Below, piece by piece: positions 1 through 11,823 of a stretch of 64,000 bases of DNA. The DNA is taken from positions 31,013,883 to 31,077,882 of the forward strand of contig NC_056039.1 in assembly GCF_004379255.2 (NCBI RefSeq), read 5' to 3'. The notes below the pieces were generated by a model. That model ran no database searches and was not told the origin of the DNA. It was given only the letters and a program-made list of their open reading frames with translations. Positions within the stretch are counted from its first letter, which is position 1. Each line of letters opens with the position of its first letter. Origin of the DNA: Salvia splendens (taxonomy: Eukaryota; Streptophyta; Magnoliopsida; Lamiales; Lamiaceae). Position numbers and translations under genes: made by a program.

Positions 1-48
1 GGTTAATTTTATCATTATCTGATTTGTTTATTACTGCCTTAATCACAG

Positions 49-2402
49 ATTAAGACTGATATAGAGACTCAAGGGGATTTCATAAGGTTCTTGATTAAAG
101 AAGTTGAGGCTGCTGCATTCACTGATATTGAGGATGTTGTGTCTTTTGTCAAATGGCTTGATGATGAGCTGTCTTACCTGGTATATCCCTTAGTTTCTCC
201 CAATGCTTGTTATTTTATGGCTGGTGATTATTTTCTGATTGGTTTTTTCCTAATATGCATAAAGGTCGATGAGAGAGCAGTGCTGAAACACTTTGACTGG
301 CCTGAAAAGAGAGCAGATGCGTTGAGAGAAGCCGCATTCGGTTACTCTGATCTGAAGAAGCTGGAGTGTGAAGTCTCATCGTTTCGTGACGATCCTAGGC
401 AACCTTGTGCTCATGCTCTCAAGAAAATACAATCTTTGTTTGAGAAGTGTGGACTCTACCTAAATAATTACCGGAATTTTCAATTAGTAATAAATTAATG
501 TGCTGCGTTATTTTGTTGCAGATTGGAGCATGCTGTGTATAATTTGTCGAGATTGAGAGAGTCAGCAACAGACAGGTACAAAGGTTTCCACATTCCTGTG
601 AACTGGATGCTCGATTCCGGCTATGTTAGTCAGGTAAATAATCTCATTCTAACAAGTTGTGATGCTTGTTTTGATCTTTTTGACTGTTGATGAGTATATA
701 GTATTAGTTAAAGGCAAAAGATTCAGCTATGATTTTGTTTGAATTAGTTGTTTATAATGTTGACTTGATTTATGTAGGATTTCTGGTATATAGGTTTTAG
801 TGTTTAATAAGGGATTGCTTAATATTATTACTTTGACTTGTTATGGTGGAGAAGATCTTCTCTGACTCTGTCATTTAGACAAGATTTCTCATCCTTCATA
901 AACAACTCTATTATTTTGCTGAGTTGGTCAAGGTCAACTCCAAACAATTATACAAGCATTCAGACAAATTCGATTTACTATCAAAATTATGCATAGATTG
1001 AATTATAGCCTATATGTTTGAGATCTAGAGGCTGTTAAACCATCAGATTAATGGTTCCGATGTCTTAACAATAGTAGCAAGACCCCCTTCACTACCATAC
1101 ACTCATGTGATCATGACTGACTATCCAAACTCTTGGAGTTTTAATTTGAAACAACTGACATAACTTTTGTTAGTTAATTCATATTAATATCTTCATATGG
1201 ATTAATATGCTGGCCCTGTGTCAATTAAGGATTAGCAATAACTCACTTCAACTGCAGACATATTGCATGCATTTCACATGTCTCTGATTGCATATTTAGT
1301 AGTACTACCTCCATCCCACTCAAAGTGACGCATTTCTGAAAAAAAAGGAAACACCGCTCTCAACTTTATTCCCTCTCCACTTGAAACAAGAAACAACACT
1401 GCATAAAATCTAATGTTGAACATGAAACGTGTCACTTTGAGTGGGACGGATGGAGTATCTGTTAACTTCAAATTTTTTCTGAAAATTAAGCGTACGTCCT
1501 ATAAGTAGATCTGTTGATAAACATGATAAACCAAATGAAGAATGATAAAATGAAAAAGATGCATATAGGTAGTTGAATGATCAATTTTTTACTTGGTAAT
1601 GTAGTATAAGAAGTTCATTGGTGGTCCCTCGAGGTTATTTTTACAACTGGAAATTATGAGGAAGCATCATGACATACACAAATTAAAGTTTGGGTAGGTG
1701 AAAAAGAATGCCTCATTTTGTTATGTCCAACTACTGCATGAGAAGCGCTGAACATGTGCAGCAGTGCAGGGCTCTCAAAACTTTAAGGTGCCTCTGTTTT
1801 GTCTCTTTTGATTGGGATTTTAGTATATTCATTAACCTGATCCCAAGAATCTATGTCACTTGGGTACTTTTTTGCTTGCTTCTGTTTGCTTTACGACAAT
1901 ATATCATCCTATTGTTTGGTGAAACACTAATGTGAGAAGCTTACTTTTTACCACATTGGACTGTTCTACTACGCTCGAGTTTTACTGTGTTAAATAGCAG
2001 AGGAGGGGCTGACAGTTGTGATGAAATGTGTGCGCAGATCAAGCTGGCGTCCGTGAAGTTAGCGATGAAGTGCATGAAGAGAGTGTCGGGGGAGCTTGAA
2101 ATGGCTGGTGGCATCCCGGAAGAAGAAGAGCTCGTAGTTCAAGGTGTCAAGTTTGCTTTCCGAATACATCAGGTGATTGATTGATTCTTGTTTGAATTTT
2201 TCTACTTCTTTTGAACTTCATATGTTGCAAAGTGATCAGTACTGATTCGAATTGTGTTTCTTAGTTTGCGGGCGGTTTTGATGTGGAAACTATGAAGGCT
2301 TTTGAGGAGCTGAGGGATAAAGCTCGACAGTGTAACGTGCAGTGTCAAACACAGCAGCAGAAGTATGTTTCGAGGTCCTGTGCGTCGGCTGTTTGTCTGT
2401 AG
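49..2402 (+). CDS. CHUP1/IPGA1-family protein, C-terminal exons only (5' end lies left of the window)
   Basis: Five exons share one open frame: 49-180, 265-446, 522-633, 2038-2172 and 2265-2402 (TAG at 2400). Every junction is GT-AG and phase is kept, giving the last 232 residues of the protein. Family signatures are clear: KTDIETQGDFIRFLIKEVE, SFVKWLDDELSYLV, KHFDWPEKRADALREAAF and, near the end, FAGGFDVETMKAFEEL. In this family the C-terminal domain follows a coiled coil and proline-rich segments, which would lie outside the window. CHUP1 anchors chloroplasts to actin at the outer envelope; IPGA1 relatives act on microtubules in anisotropic growth. Which branch this is cannot be decided without the N-terminus. 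Intron 3 is 1.4 kb and hosts a Stowaway MITE. The frame is intact, so the gene looks functional. Confidence 0.
1305..1455. mobile_element. Stowaway-type MITE in intron 3 of the CHUP1-like gene
   Basis: The ends CTACCTCCATCCCA and, on the other strand, CTCCATCCGTCCCA match the Stowaway consensus, and the inverted repeat runs on as CTCAAAGTGAC on both sides. TA dinucleotides at 1303-1304 and 1456-1457 are the expected target duplication. It has no coding capacity. Confidence 0.
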
Positions 2403-3250
2403 GCTAAAGCAAAGTCATCTGCAGAAGATGATTGCCGCTATTTTTTTGCTGTATAATAGGGTTGAAGATAGTGCGAGAATGTGAATATGCTTGGCAGCTT
2501 CAGCTGCATTAATTTTGTGCAAACTTATTGATGTATAAGCTTCAACTATTTAAAATATAACACTATGATTTGGATGAATTTTTTTTGAAGGTAACATCAA
2601 TTTGGAGTGATGCTGGTATAGTAGTATGTATTCCAGATTTTGCTTCCTTCAATTTCCCATCTCCCTCTTTTTTAATTACTAGTATTTCACACCCTCTGAG
2701 TCTGGTGGCATCTACTCCCATGGTGATTGAGCAGAGTTCTGGTGAATCGTTTACCTTTCTGCCCTATTCTTCTATGAGCTCCTCTTTGTTGAAATCGGAG
2801 TCGGATACAATCAGCATGGGTGAGTCTCTCTATCTCAACTTCTATTCTTTTTTACTTTTTGATCCCCTTTTCAATTTTTTTTTATTGTGGGATAGGGTTT
2901 GATGTGGGGTTATTTTTAAAATCCCAATTGCGCATATAAGTAGTGCTTGACCCTTTTAGTTCAGTGAAATGAATTAGTAAAATGTTGGGTCTATTAATAA
3001 AAGTAGTATTAAGGGTATGAAGTAATTAAGGACATAATTAGTATTAAGGGTATGAAGTAATTAAGGACGGACGAAAAGGAAAATTGGTATGATTAATGGG
3101 AGACGGAGGGACCGAGGGAATACTTAGAATTATTTTTAGCAAAGTTAAGATTCCAGATTATAGATGTACTGTTCTCAAAATGAATTCGATGACAGACCCA
3201 AAATTCTATGGATATGAGTAATGTTTAGAAATGTATCATTTAAAATGACA
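2403..3250. other. 3' flank of the CHUP1-like gene, no further gene seen
   Basis: Starts as the 3' UTR. An open stretch at 2570-2902 has no recognisable domain and reads like AT-rich intergenic DNA. A Stowaway-like end (GAGACGGAGGGAC) near 3100 is a MITE remnant. Confidence 0.
3004..3068. repeat. Direct repeat, 30-bp unit twice
   Basis: The unit beginning TAGTATTAAGGGTATGAAG occurs at 3004-3033 and again, without a difference, at 3039-3068 (35-bp period). It abuts the MITE remnant near 3100. Confidence 0.
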
Positions 3251-3304
3251 TATCAAAAAGAAAAATGTGTCACTTTGAATAGGACGGGAGTAATAAATAT
3301 TGGA

Positions 3305-3512
3305 GGCCCGGCCTCCAATACATCGTGGTGGTGGAGCATGGCGGCGCGTATAGTTGGGAGGAGCTGTTCTTTGGTGAAGGGCTCGAGGATTTTCTCTGCC
3401 TCTTCGGGAGCAAGGAAGCCCATCGACAACGACAGCACAGTGCTCAAAGGGTTTCCTAGTTCCGCGGTAACGGGGTACGATCTGCCGTGCTTGTCGGCCT
3501 TGCGTTTCTTAG
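3305..3512 (-). pseudogene. Fragment resembling the N-terminal part of a UBA2-type RNA-binding protein
   Basis: Read on the minus strand, an open segment without introns encodes KKRKADKHGRSYPVT, then LSMGFLAPEEAEKILEPF and TKEQLLPTIRAAMLHHHDV. This resembles the stretch before the first RRM of UBP1-associated proteins (EPF-KEQL motif). The RRMs are missing: the frame runs into unrelated sequence at about 3305, and upstream it is cut by the LTR-like start TGTAACACCCCGAC at 3513. No initiator context is convincing. It is best read as a gene fragment captured or broken by a transposon. The assignment rests on a short motif. Confidence 0.
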
Positions 3513-5200
3513 TGTAACACCCCGACTTTTTCTATCTCTTTTAGTCATTCTCGAAAGAAGGTGGATTTTGTGAGCCAAATTTTTTCTTTTCTTACGCTCG
3601 ATTTAAGGAATATTGGACAACACTGCCAATCAAGAGGAGTTCAAATTTCGTTTTCTACCTGGAACAACCAAGAGGAATTTCTTTAGTGTTTATTTTTGAG
3701 GCCTTGCTAGAAAATTAAATTGGATTATATTTATTTTGGACCTACCAAATAAATATAAAGTCCAAATAATTTAATTACACTTATTTGTGTCCAATAGGCC
3801 AATTTCTTCCTATGAGGCCAAGGAATAAAGTCCTCTTCGAGCCCAAAAGTTAAAATGCTTGATTTTGTTAGTCCACGCCACTTTCCAGAAATATGCTCCA
3901 CTCTACTGCATTACATGTTGTAACCTCTCTCTTCTGAAAAATTTATTTCAATGATTAAATCCCAGTTTATGACAAATAAAGTCAGCAATCAATTTGATCT
4001 TGAATGCCAATAATCACACTTGATTATATACAGTCGACCACTTCCTCCATCCGTTACACAGACATTTTCCCCTCCACCATCCGGAATTGACATAAGACAA
4101 TTAAGTCAAATCAATTAAGATTTTAATCCATCATTAATCACAGTTTATTTCCACATTGATTTCCAATAATCGTTAAACAGTATATCTACTCGGACTATTT
4201 CATTTCTACTTCACAAGTCACGTCGGAATTCCATAACAAATATCAATAGAGTTGAAGAGAGAACATAGGGGATTAGAGAAGTAGAAGCTCAATCCAGCAA
4301 ACCCAAAGAGCTCAGCTTTCAGGGTGTTTCGGAGGCTGTACGGACTCTTTTAGGACGGTTCGGGGCTGTTCAGCGTAGTCGAGTAGTTGTTCGTGGCTGC
4401 ACGAGCGCGTGCGAAGCTGTCCACTAGTACAGCAGCGGCGACACTACACGATATCGGTAGAGTTTGTTGGTGAGACATCACGGCGAGGGCTGGCGGCAGC
4501 AGGAGCGGAGGACGGGGCTGCCGGAGAGAGATGATGCCGACTGCACCGTGACAGCAGCGGCGCTGCATTCTGATCGAGGGTGAGCAGACCTCTGGAGCAG
4601 CAGCGGCGCTGCGTTTCTCTCCCAACAACGGCGTCGAGACCCTCCCCCTCCGAGCAGCAACGGCGGCGGGTAATCAGCGAGGAATGGTCACGGGGGCACC
4701 GATTGCAGCGGGGTGAGACGGATGCCGGACGTCGAAGATGACTGCGCTGGTGGCAGAATCATGGCAGAACGGGGGAGTACGACGGCTGTGCCGCCGCACG
4801 CTCCACAGAAGCGGCGGTGACAGAATTTTCAGGCGAGCATTGCGGGCTCAGAGCGAAACAATGCTGAGTAGCCGGAACTTGCAGTTATGAATTCTTCAAA
4901 ACAGGCGGTATATGCGCCGGTCAGAAGAGGGGAAAGAAATAAAGAATGGTGAAGGGAATTAGGATGAGTTGATTTTGATATTGTGGAGGAACGTTAAGAG
5001 AGACAGATTGGCGCATGGAGGAATAAGGTTGGGGAGTTCTCTTTATTTTATTTGGCCAATTCGTTTCTTTTGTTTGGGCCGTTAACGAATTATTTAAATA
5101 TGGGGTTTTAAGGTTGACAAGTGATGGAGGGCGAACGGCTGGCCGGCGTCGCCTGCGATGCCTTGGGCGGCCGCAAAAAGTCAAAAGAAAGTCTAACCCA
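3513..5200 (+). mobile_element. Probable 5' part of an LTR (same terminal motif as the solo LTR at 31720-33147)
   Basis: Begins TGTAACACCCCGACTTTTTC. The solo LTR at 31720-33147, read on the minus strand, begins with nearly the same 20 bases. Both continue through an AT-rich part into a GC-rich, CAGCGG-rich leader (4320-4900 here). I found no matching 3' end or target duplication, so the right boundary is approximate and the copy may be truncated. No protein-coding domain is visible. Confidence 0.
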
Positions 5201-6438
5201 ACGAGTTAAGGTCGGAGTGAGGAAAATCTCAAGTTAAGGAATCTTTAAATGAACAAGATGGACATTTCTAAAATGCAATCGGTCTATATATAAAATGCAA
5301 ATTAAACAGTCTACATCTAAAATGCAAAACTCAATAATAAAAAATGCAATATGCCGAAATCCAACTACAGTTTCTACACATGTATATTGCATTTTAATAT
5401 TTACAATATTGCATGTTTTGTGTCACGTGGCAGCACGAGATTAGATGTACGTTGTTATTAGAAAAGAAAAAATAATCCAATCAAGAATACTTGGAGCACA
5501 AGCTTCTAAACCTCTATATAAAGGGTGACATATCTTTGAATGAAATCAAGCCAATACAATGTAACTTGAGCTATTCTCGTACTTTAATTCTAGTATTTAC
5601 ATTTCCGCATTTCAATTCTATTTTTCAACAGTTGTAATTTTAAAATTAGTTATTTTTTAAGTAAGTACCCATTCACCATTCTATGGTTTACATGGATGCC
5701 AAGCGAGTATCATTGCATAGTAAAAAGAAATCACAAATACATATGAATTTAACCGGTTAAAGGTAGTGAATATTTCCAAATAATAAGATAATTTGTGCAA
5801 AAGTTTGGCAGCAGTATTAAAATTGTACCGAATGGAATATTCCCACAAGTTAGTTATCATTTTTCAGTCATTAGATGAGATTATGCTTACAATTTATGCA
5901 TAATATTTCAAATTATTGACGAGATTAGGCTCGTAAATCAATTCTTAATTTTTAAGCTCCATACGAGATGATGCTCAGAAATAAGAGATTATTCGTCAAA
6001 CTCTAGACGAAAACTTAATTTTAATCTTTCAAACTCGAGACGAGATTATGCTTGATTACGATTTTTCAAGGTCTACATGAGACTATGCTCAAATGTCATT
6101 TTACAAGTTCCATATAGAGATGATGTTAACAATTCATAAGTTAAAAGACCTGATTTTCAACCTTCAGATGAGATGATGCTCAGTTTGTAAAGGAATCGAA
6201 ATGTACATTGTTCTTAGACACAAACACAGCCACATATGTTCTAAACTTGTCTGTCCTATAGTCTTGTTTGCCTAATTGCAGGCTAAAACAGAGGATAATC
6301 ACTGATCCAAGTTAAATAAATACACCAAAATTTTATTAGTATTTAAATAAATCATCCAGGATTTACAATCAGAATCACAAACATGTGGTACCCATTCCTT
6401 TGTATATACCAAAAACAGTACTACTATGAGTGAATTTT
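5201..6438. other. Gene-free stretch with LTR-like promoter sequence and a degenerate repeat array
   Basis: Short A-rich units containing AAAATGCAA recur at 5265-5350. A TATA-like CTCTATATAAAGGG at about 5512 followed by a leader-like stretch suggests an old LTR. A degenerate repeat occupies 5877-6182 (separate entry). The last about 100 bases are the 3' flank of the ARM-repeat gene. Confidence 0.
5877..6182. repeat. Degenerate array of GAGATNATGCTC motifs
   Basis: Variants of GAGATGATGCTCA start near 5877, 5921, 5965, 5985, 6042, 6079, 6117 and 6170, mostly 37-53 bases apart and often preceded by AGACGA or ACGA. Spacers are AT-rich and diverged. It looks like an old tandem repeat, possibly in a retrotransposon untranslated region. 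Confidence 0.
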
Positions 6439-8473
6439 CTAGTATGGTAAGCTCTTAGAACTGGTGCTAACCACCAAAGCCTTGAGCTTCGAAGCATCTC
6501 CGGCCGCCCCATTGGCACGGCGCGTGATGGTCTCCATGTTCTTATGCAAACTCTGTTTCACAATCTTGGTCATCATCCTCTTCCCTTGCTCGGCATCCCC
6601 CTCACTCAGAGGCGATCCCATCGATACCCTCCCCACCTGGAGGGGCCCCGAATGAGGCCCCATCCTCGTCTGCCGCTCATCCTTGAACCACTGCAGCAGC
6701 TTCAGTGCTCTCTTCTGCGCCAACGGGCTCCCCAGCAGCGCGACTTCTAGAAGCACCTGCACTATCCCGGCCTTGGCCATCTTCTGCCTCTGCAGGGAGC
6801 TCTGGTGAGCCAAGATCATCAAAATGTAGGCAGACAGTTCCTGGCACTTGGGCTTCTCCTCCCATGTCATGATCTCGATTAGCCCCTCGGGCACTGTGGG
6901 GTTCTGCTCCAGCGCCTTCCTCCCGGCTGAGGTCACTACCAAGTTGCCTAAGGTTGCTAGGCTTTTCTCCGAGGTCTCCTTCACCGAGGCTAGCTTCGTT
7001 AGGCTGGTCATGATCCCCGTTGAGATCAGGGCTGGCGCGTTGTCTAGAACGGAAGAGAGGTTGTGCAATGTGCTCAAGCAGAGCTCTTCAGTCTCTATGC
7101 TTGAACAGGATTCAAGAATGCAGACTACTGTTGGAATGATTCTTGAAGAGTTTAGGGGAAATTGACTGTTGGCTAGGCCTGATATAGATAGGAGGAGCTC
7201 TGCAATGTCTCTCTTATCTCTTTCCTCTAACAAACTCAAATTCTTGGGCAATTTTGATAAAATACCTGCCTCCACCATTAAAGCCTTGTTCCTAAATAAG
7301 AAGCACAAAAATAGTTAGTCAAGGAACAAAGTGTTGCTATTGATAAAGTCTTTGTCAAGAACTACTATAAGTCAACAAGATTGAAAATATGTGAAAACAG
7401 AGCTTCATAATACATTATACTATATGCTAAAGTTAAAAGTGATGTTAGCTATCGTTATCTTCAACCTATACCTCTAAGTTATTTTTTCTGGGTCAATCAT
7501 ATCCTTACGCCAAGAACATCAATTTCCACTCTGTATTATTCCATAAAACAAGAATTTCAAGCACCAAATACGACTAACCAAAGTCCAAACCCTATTGTTG
7601 AGGCACCTAACTTTCAATTATAAAATCCTAGCAAATATAGTCGTATCGCAAGGGGCTTATGCAGAAATGTTTTCGTTAAGAGCTACGTTTTCTAAATTTT
7701 ATTCGAGAATATATTTTTTAGGTGATTCAAATTATTATAGGGACTTTTGCAAAATAATTTACATAAAATTTTAATATATTTGAAAACTTCATAAAGGATT
7801 TTATTTTTGAAAATACTGGCGCCGTGGCGCTGCCGGAAACCGCGGTCGGCGTCTACGACACCGGCCACTCCACCCACCCCACAAGTCATTAATGGCCAGT
7901 AGGCCTCCATAATGGTTGCAATTTCCATGTGTGAGTAACATTTTTTCAACTAATAAAGAATAAGTATAGCTTCGGCCCCTCCCGCAATAAAATATCCAAC
8001 TAGATTAGAGACTATTTGCTTAATCGTTAATCCCATTTAATTCCTCTACTCCAGTTGAAAAAACTAAAAAACAACAATAATTTTAAGTAATGCAACTGAA
8101 AATGAATAATCTCTATAATCAAATTAACCAAGACCTCAAAACTCCAAATTTCAAATTAAATCGAACCAAATTAATTAAAATTTAAAACTCACGTGAAAGA
8201 CGCATTGGCGAGTTCAATAAGCACTTGCACAGCCAATCTTTGATGCGCCGCCGCCACCGCCACCTCCGATCCAACCATAGCAACCAGCGGCGGAATAACA
8301 CCAAACTCCGCCATGGTCCTCCGCCGCGTCACATCTACCGCCGCGAGCCTCTTCATCTCCCTCGCCGCCGCCTCTTTCTCTTCCCACCCCCCAAAATGAA
8401 GCATCTTCGCCGACTTCTTCAACGCCGCCATCCAATCACGATCTTCAATCTTGGCTTCTTCACACGTAATCAT
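6439..8473 (-). CDS. ARM-repeat protein of the At4g31890/At2g25130 type
   Basis: Two exons, 8193-8473 and 6439-7291, join in phase (93 codons plus 2 nt, then 853 nt) to give 377 residues. The join creates the family motif ASFTNKALMV. Exon 1 carries [20 protein letters not shown]; exon 2 carries [31 protein letters not shown], a [20 protein letters not shown] repeat, [20 protein letters not shown], and the conserved end SSKSLPY. These plant proteins have tandem armadillo repeats for protein binding but no U-box. Known relatives are roughly 90 residues longer at the N-terminus. The frame stays open upstream of the ATG at 8473 to a stop near 8577 without another ATG, and a pyrimidine tract plus AG lies near 8530, so an extra 5' exon is possible. 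The coding frame is otherwise intact. Confidence 0.
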
Positions 8474-9621
8474 ATCTGTATCAATTACAATAGCCTCCGC
8501 CGCCGCCGAATTCCAGATAAAAAATCTTGGGGTAAAGCAACAGTTAGATAAAGAATTGGAGGCGTTTGATGTTTATAGAAATAGAATGATGTATTTGAAG
8601 AAACTGTGTCGAATTTGTAGTTGCCTAATCAATTATTTGAATATTGAATAATCATTTATGTCTGACTTTTTTTGTTGAGAGAGAATCAGAGACTTTGCGA
8701 GAAGATACAAAAGAAGCAGATAGCACATGCAGCTTAAGCAATCTGTCTCTTTCGTAGGATGAATGGAAATATAATTTTACTATTTTTTTCCGGTACAATT
8801 TCACGAATTTAGACAATGGGATTATTAAATATTTTAATGGAGGCTTAATAAAAGATTTTGGATCTCCCACAAATCACAAATGCCCATGCATTTTAGTTGG
8901 CTGGCGTTTTGGGACACTGAATTAGTGAGATATGACCTAATCATTGATGTAATTTCCTCAAGAGTCAGATTAGGGCTAATTAAACATAATGTTGCTTATT
9001 AATGGATGCAACTTTATTTTTTTAAACTGATATAATACTGATTAATATCGCACAGGTATACCAAACAGATCCGGTTGGAATTATAAATTCATCTTTACAT
9101 CCTCTAATAATTATCGAATATATTTATTTATGAGTAGAAAAACTATCTCTGATTTGTGGTTCCATTGATAAGCTACAGAATTTATTATTATAATTAAGAA
9201 TTAGTAGTTAGTTTATATATTAAAATATAATTCTGAGCCAACATTAATTGCTTATTGTGGTGTAATGTTTTGATCGCCTGGTTCCATATTCCACCAAAAC
9301 CGGTTATTTGTTCAGTTGTCCTCACACATGTAGGCTGTAAGATTCTTTTATTAGGCAATAAATTCTATAGAAAATCGCAAGACACGTGTGCTCTATGTAG
9401 TGGTTTGGTCTCCCATATCTAAAATAGAAAAGGACATTTCAAAACCAAGATAAGTTGAATTTGAAATCATAAAAAAGAAATACGATTTGTTAGTATACCG
9501 TTCAAGTTCATCCCTTTTCTAGAAAATTACCACTCCTCTTTTCTATTTAATCTTTTTCTGAAGGGAAAGTTTCATATAATTACGTACGTGATCACCTCCG
9601 TTGTTTTACGAGATTGAATAA
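8474..9621. other. Intergenic stretch between the ARM gene and the first Harbinger element
   Basis: AT-rich. It contains the putative 5' flank of the ARM gene and one dispersed repeat (9356-9454). No gene-like frame or RNA gene was seen. Confidence 0.
9356..9454 (+). repeat. Dispersed repeat, copy 1 (second copy at 24471-24570)
   Basis: The stretch containing CACGTGTGCTCTAT and TGGTTTGGTCTCC, then GAAAAGGACATTTC, recurs at 24471-24570 in the same orientation with about a tenth of positions different. Weak similarity continues another 50 bases. The nature is unknown: an old MITE end or a small duplication. Confidence 0.
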
Positions 9622-10874
9622 GAGCATGTGCAGCGGTGGCGTCCGTCGCCACCGCCGTCCGTGCCAGCGGACGCACACATGGCACGCTCCCATTCGTCAA
9701 CGGCGTAGCCGTTGCATTTAAAAAAATTTATTTTTTTAAAAAAAAAATCGGTTTTTTATTAAAAAACCGATAAAAAATAAAAAAAATTTCACTTCCCCAA
9801 AAAAATATATCCGTTTATAAGCGTTTTTTACACCTTTTTAATTTTTTTTCACTTCCCCAAAAAAAAAAATTCACTTCCCCAAAATTTTTTTTACACTCCC
9901 ACTGTTGGAACCCCGAATGGTTCGGTTCACAACCGTTTCCTAGTCCGGAAACGGAATATTCGGCCCCTCCTCAAACCCAAGATTCTGCCGTTCCGGGGTG
10001 GCTACCGTCCATACCCAATCGACGACCAAGGTGCCTCCGAATGGCGCTACGGGTGGACACCGGAGCCTTGGCCTCGCGCCCCTTCCCAAATGCCGACTCC
10101 TCCATCTCGCGCCGGTGTCCGCACACCGTACTCACCGGCGGATATGGAAAGATTGTTCAAGGCGTACTTGGAAATCTCCGAAGATGCGGTGGTTGGAACG
10201 AACCAATCCGGCGATCACTTTTGGTGGCGCGTCTCTAGCCGGTACAATGCAAACCGGCCGCCGGGAACGATCGAGCGCAACGAGAGTATGGTGCGCAACT
10301 GCATCGGCCGAGCCAACGAAGAAATTGGCAAGTTCAACGGCTATTTCATCCAGGAGTCCCGGAATGCCGGGAGCGGCCGAAGCGAGGTCGACATCCACCC
10401 CCGAACAACTCGCTGTGGATGCTCTTAAGCCAACTCAATATGGCCGATAGGTCATCTATGACCCCCACGCAACTTGAAACACACGAGACCATGATAAAAG
10501 GTCTCCAAAAACAATAGGGGTTGATCCCGCCGGATGCGTAGTCTTATTAGGAGTTTAATTATGTAATTTTTAACTTTTAGGATTTTAATTATGTAATTTT
10601 TAATTTTAAGGAGTTTAATTATGTAATTTTTAATTTTTAGGATTTTAATTATGTATTTTTTAATTTTATTTGTAATTTGTAATATTTAGTGTGGTTTTTA
10701 AATGGATTTTAATATTATGGAAATGTTTTTGTTTAATTGAATTTTATATTAATTGTGCTCGTCCTTGCGGAAGAGCACAGTTGTGGGTGTTGTGCTCTTG
10801 CCAGAGAACAGACATGAATAGTACCGCCCGGGCCCACAACCGTGCCTCTGGCAAGAGCACGGTTGTGGATGCTC
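9622..10874 (+). mobile_element. PIF/Harbinger-type element carrying only an ORF1 (Myb-like) remnant
   Basis: The ends GAGCATGTGCAGCG and, in reverse, GAGCATCCACAACC are flanked by TAA on both sides (9619-9621 and 10875-10877), the PIF/Harbinger target signature. Both ends are almost identical to those of the 33233-35243 element over about 100-200 bases, in the same relative orientation. The subterminal regions are palindromic: GTGCTCTTGCCAG near 10789 pairs with CTGGCAAGAGCAC near 10846. It has no transposase, so it would need one in trans. Confidence 0.
9998..10545 (+). pseudogene. Broken Harbinger ORF1 (Myb/SANT-like, NAM-associated type)
   Basis: The frame at 10090-10428 carries RTPYSPADMERLFKAYLEI, then SGDHFWWRVSSRYNANRPPG and NCIGRANEEIGKFNGYFIQE. 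This is the Myb/SANT-like DNA-binding region found in ORF1 proteins of plant PIF/Harbinger elements. The middle of the protein is missing; a C-terminal piece with LNMADRSSMTPTQLETHE follows in another frame and ends in a stop near 10515. In autonomous elements ORF1 works with the transposase to bind element ends. This copy cannot make a full ORF1 protein. Confidence 0.
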
Positions 10875-11066
10875 TAAAGATTGGACACAAAAAGCGATCC
10901 GAAAATAATTAGAAAATTGTTGTCACGACATTACAAATAATCTTAATTCGGCGTCACAACTTCTCCTTTTAAGTTAGAATAGAAAAAAACGTATTGAAAA
11001 TAGAATTCCCGTACATATTCGGAAAAGGAAAAAAATGATAAATATGATGGTGGCAACATTACCATT
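10875..11066. other. Short gene-free spacer
   Basis: Nothing recognisable between the Harbinger element and the TRIM-like element. Confidence 0.
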
Positions 11067-11446
11067 GGATAGAAATCTAAGAGTTCCATCCTAACACCAA
11101 TTGGTGATAGGAGGAGTGCCCATGGGGTTGGACTTTTTTCTGATCTATTGGACAACTGGCCCAATTTTTTTTCCGATCGGTTGGATCACTGGCCCAAATT
11201 TTAAGCCCAAATATATTGTTGGGTCAGTCATTTTTTTGATTTTTGCCCAGATATACTGCTGGGTCAGTTAAATTTGACCCACAGTCGGTGACCCGCTCTG
11301 ATACCATGATAGAAATCCATGGGTTCCATCTTAAAACCAATTGGTGATAGGAGGAGTGCCCATGAGATTTATATACTAGTTTCAGTTTTCTTTTAACACC
11401 GATGTGAGACAGTTATATGTTATTTTTCTAGTTTCAATTGTCAACA
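11067..11446 (-). mobile_element. TRIM-like LTR element, partly deleted
   Basis: On the minus strand a 140-bp LTR (11446 to 11307) starts TGTTGACAATTG, ends TTTCTATCA and is followed at once by TGGTATCAGAGC (11306-11295), the primer-binding site complementary to initiator Met-tRNA. A second, partial LTR copy (about 59 bp, containing CACCAATTGGTGATAGGAGG) lies at 11067-11125. CCATT at 11062-11066 and 11447-11451 is a perfect 5-bp target duplication. The internal part is about 180 bp and non-coding. Tiny LTRs plus this PBS fit the TRIM class. Confidence 0.
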
Positions 11447-11823
11447 CCATTTACCACCTATGTGACCTATGTGGAGTTACATTAATGAAGAAGTTTTAAA
11501 GCTTTATTAAATCCATCAAGTATTTGAAGTTGGCATTGGCATTGACATTGGCATTTGGCTCCAATTATTAATCGATTTACATGTTCATGTGTGGAACAAT
11601 ATGGTGTGCTCCATGCACTCAAATTTTGTACACGTGCGATTCTCATACAACACTTGGCTCTTCCTAAATTTGCATCTAACATCTTCAATTATACTATGTT
11701 TCAACGTTGTTTGAGCAATCTAATGAATTACTACAATGTACACTTATCCAACAAATATACATTAGTACATGTATCTAGTAATATACTAACTACCAATAAA
11801 TATCACAGAACGCAATAACAGAT
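11447..11823. other. Gene-free stretch before the Tat element
   Basis: Short open stretches at 11482-11818 on both strands show no domain. A small imperfect repeat TTGGCATTGGCATTGACATT lies near 11530. CAGAT at 11819-11823 is the left target duplication of the Tat element. Confidence 0.

Noticed and set aside
1708..1935. Open frame within intron 3 of the CHUP1-like gene
   Set aside because: No domain, AT-rich, flanked by correct splice sites of the host gene.
2570..2902. 110-codon plus-strand frame downstream of the CHUP1-like gene
   Set aside because: Ser/Phe-rich low-complexity translation with no family signature; likely chance.
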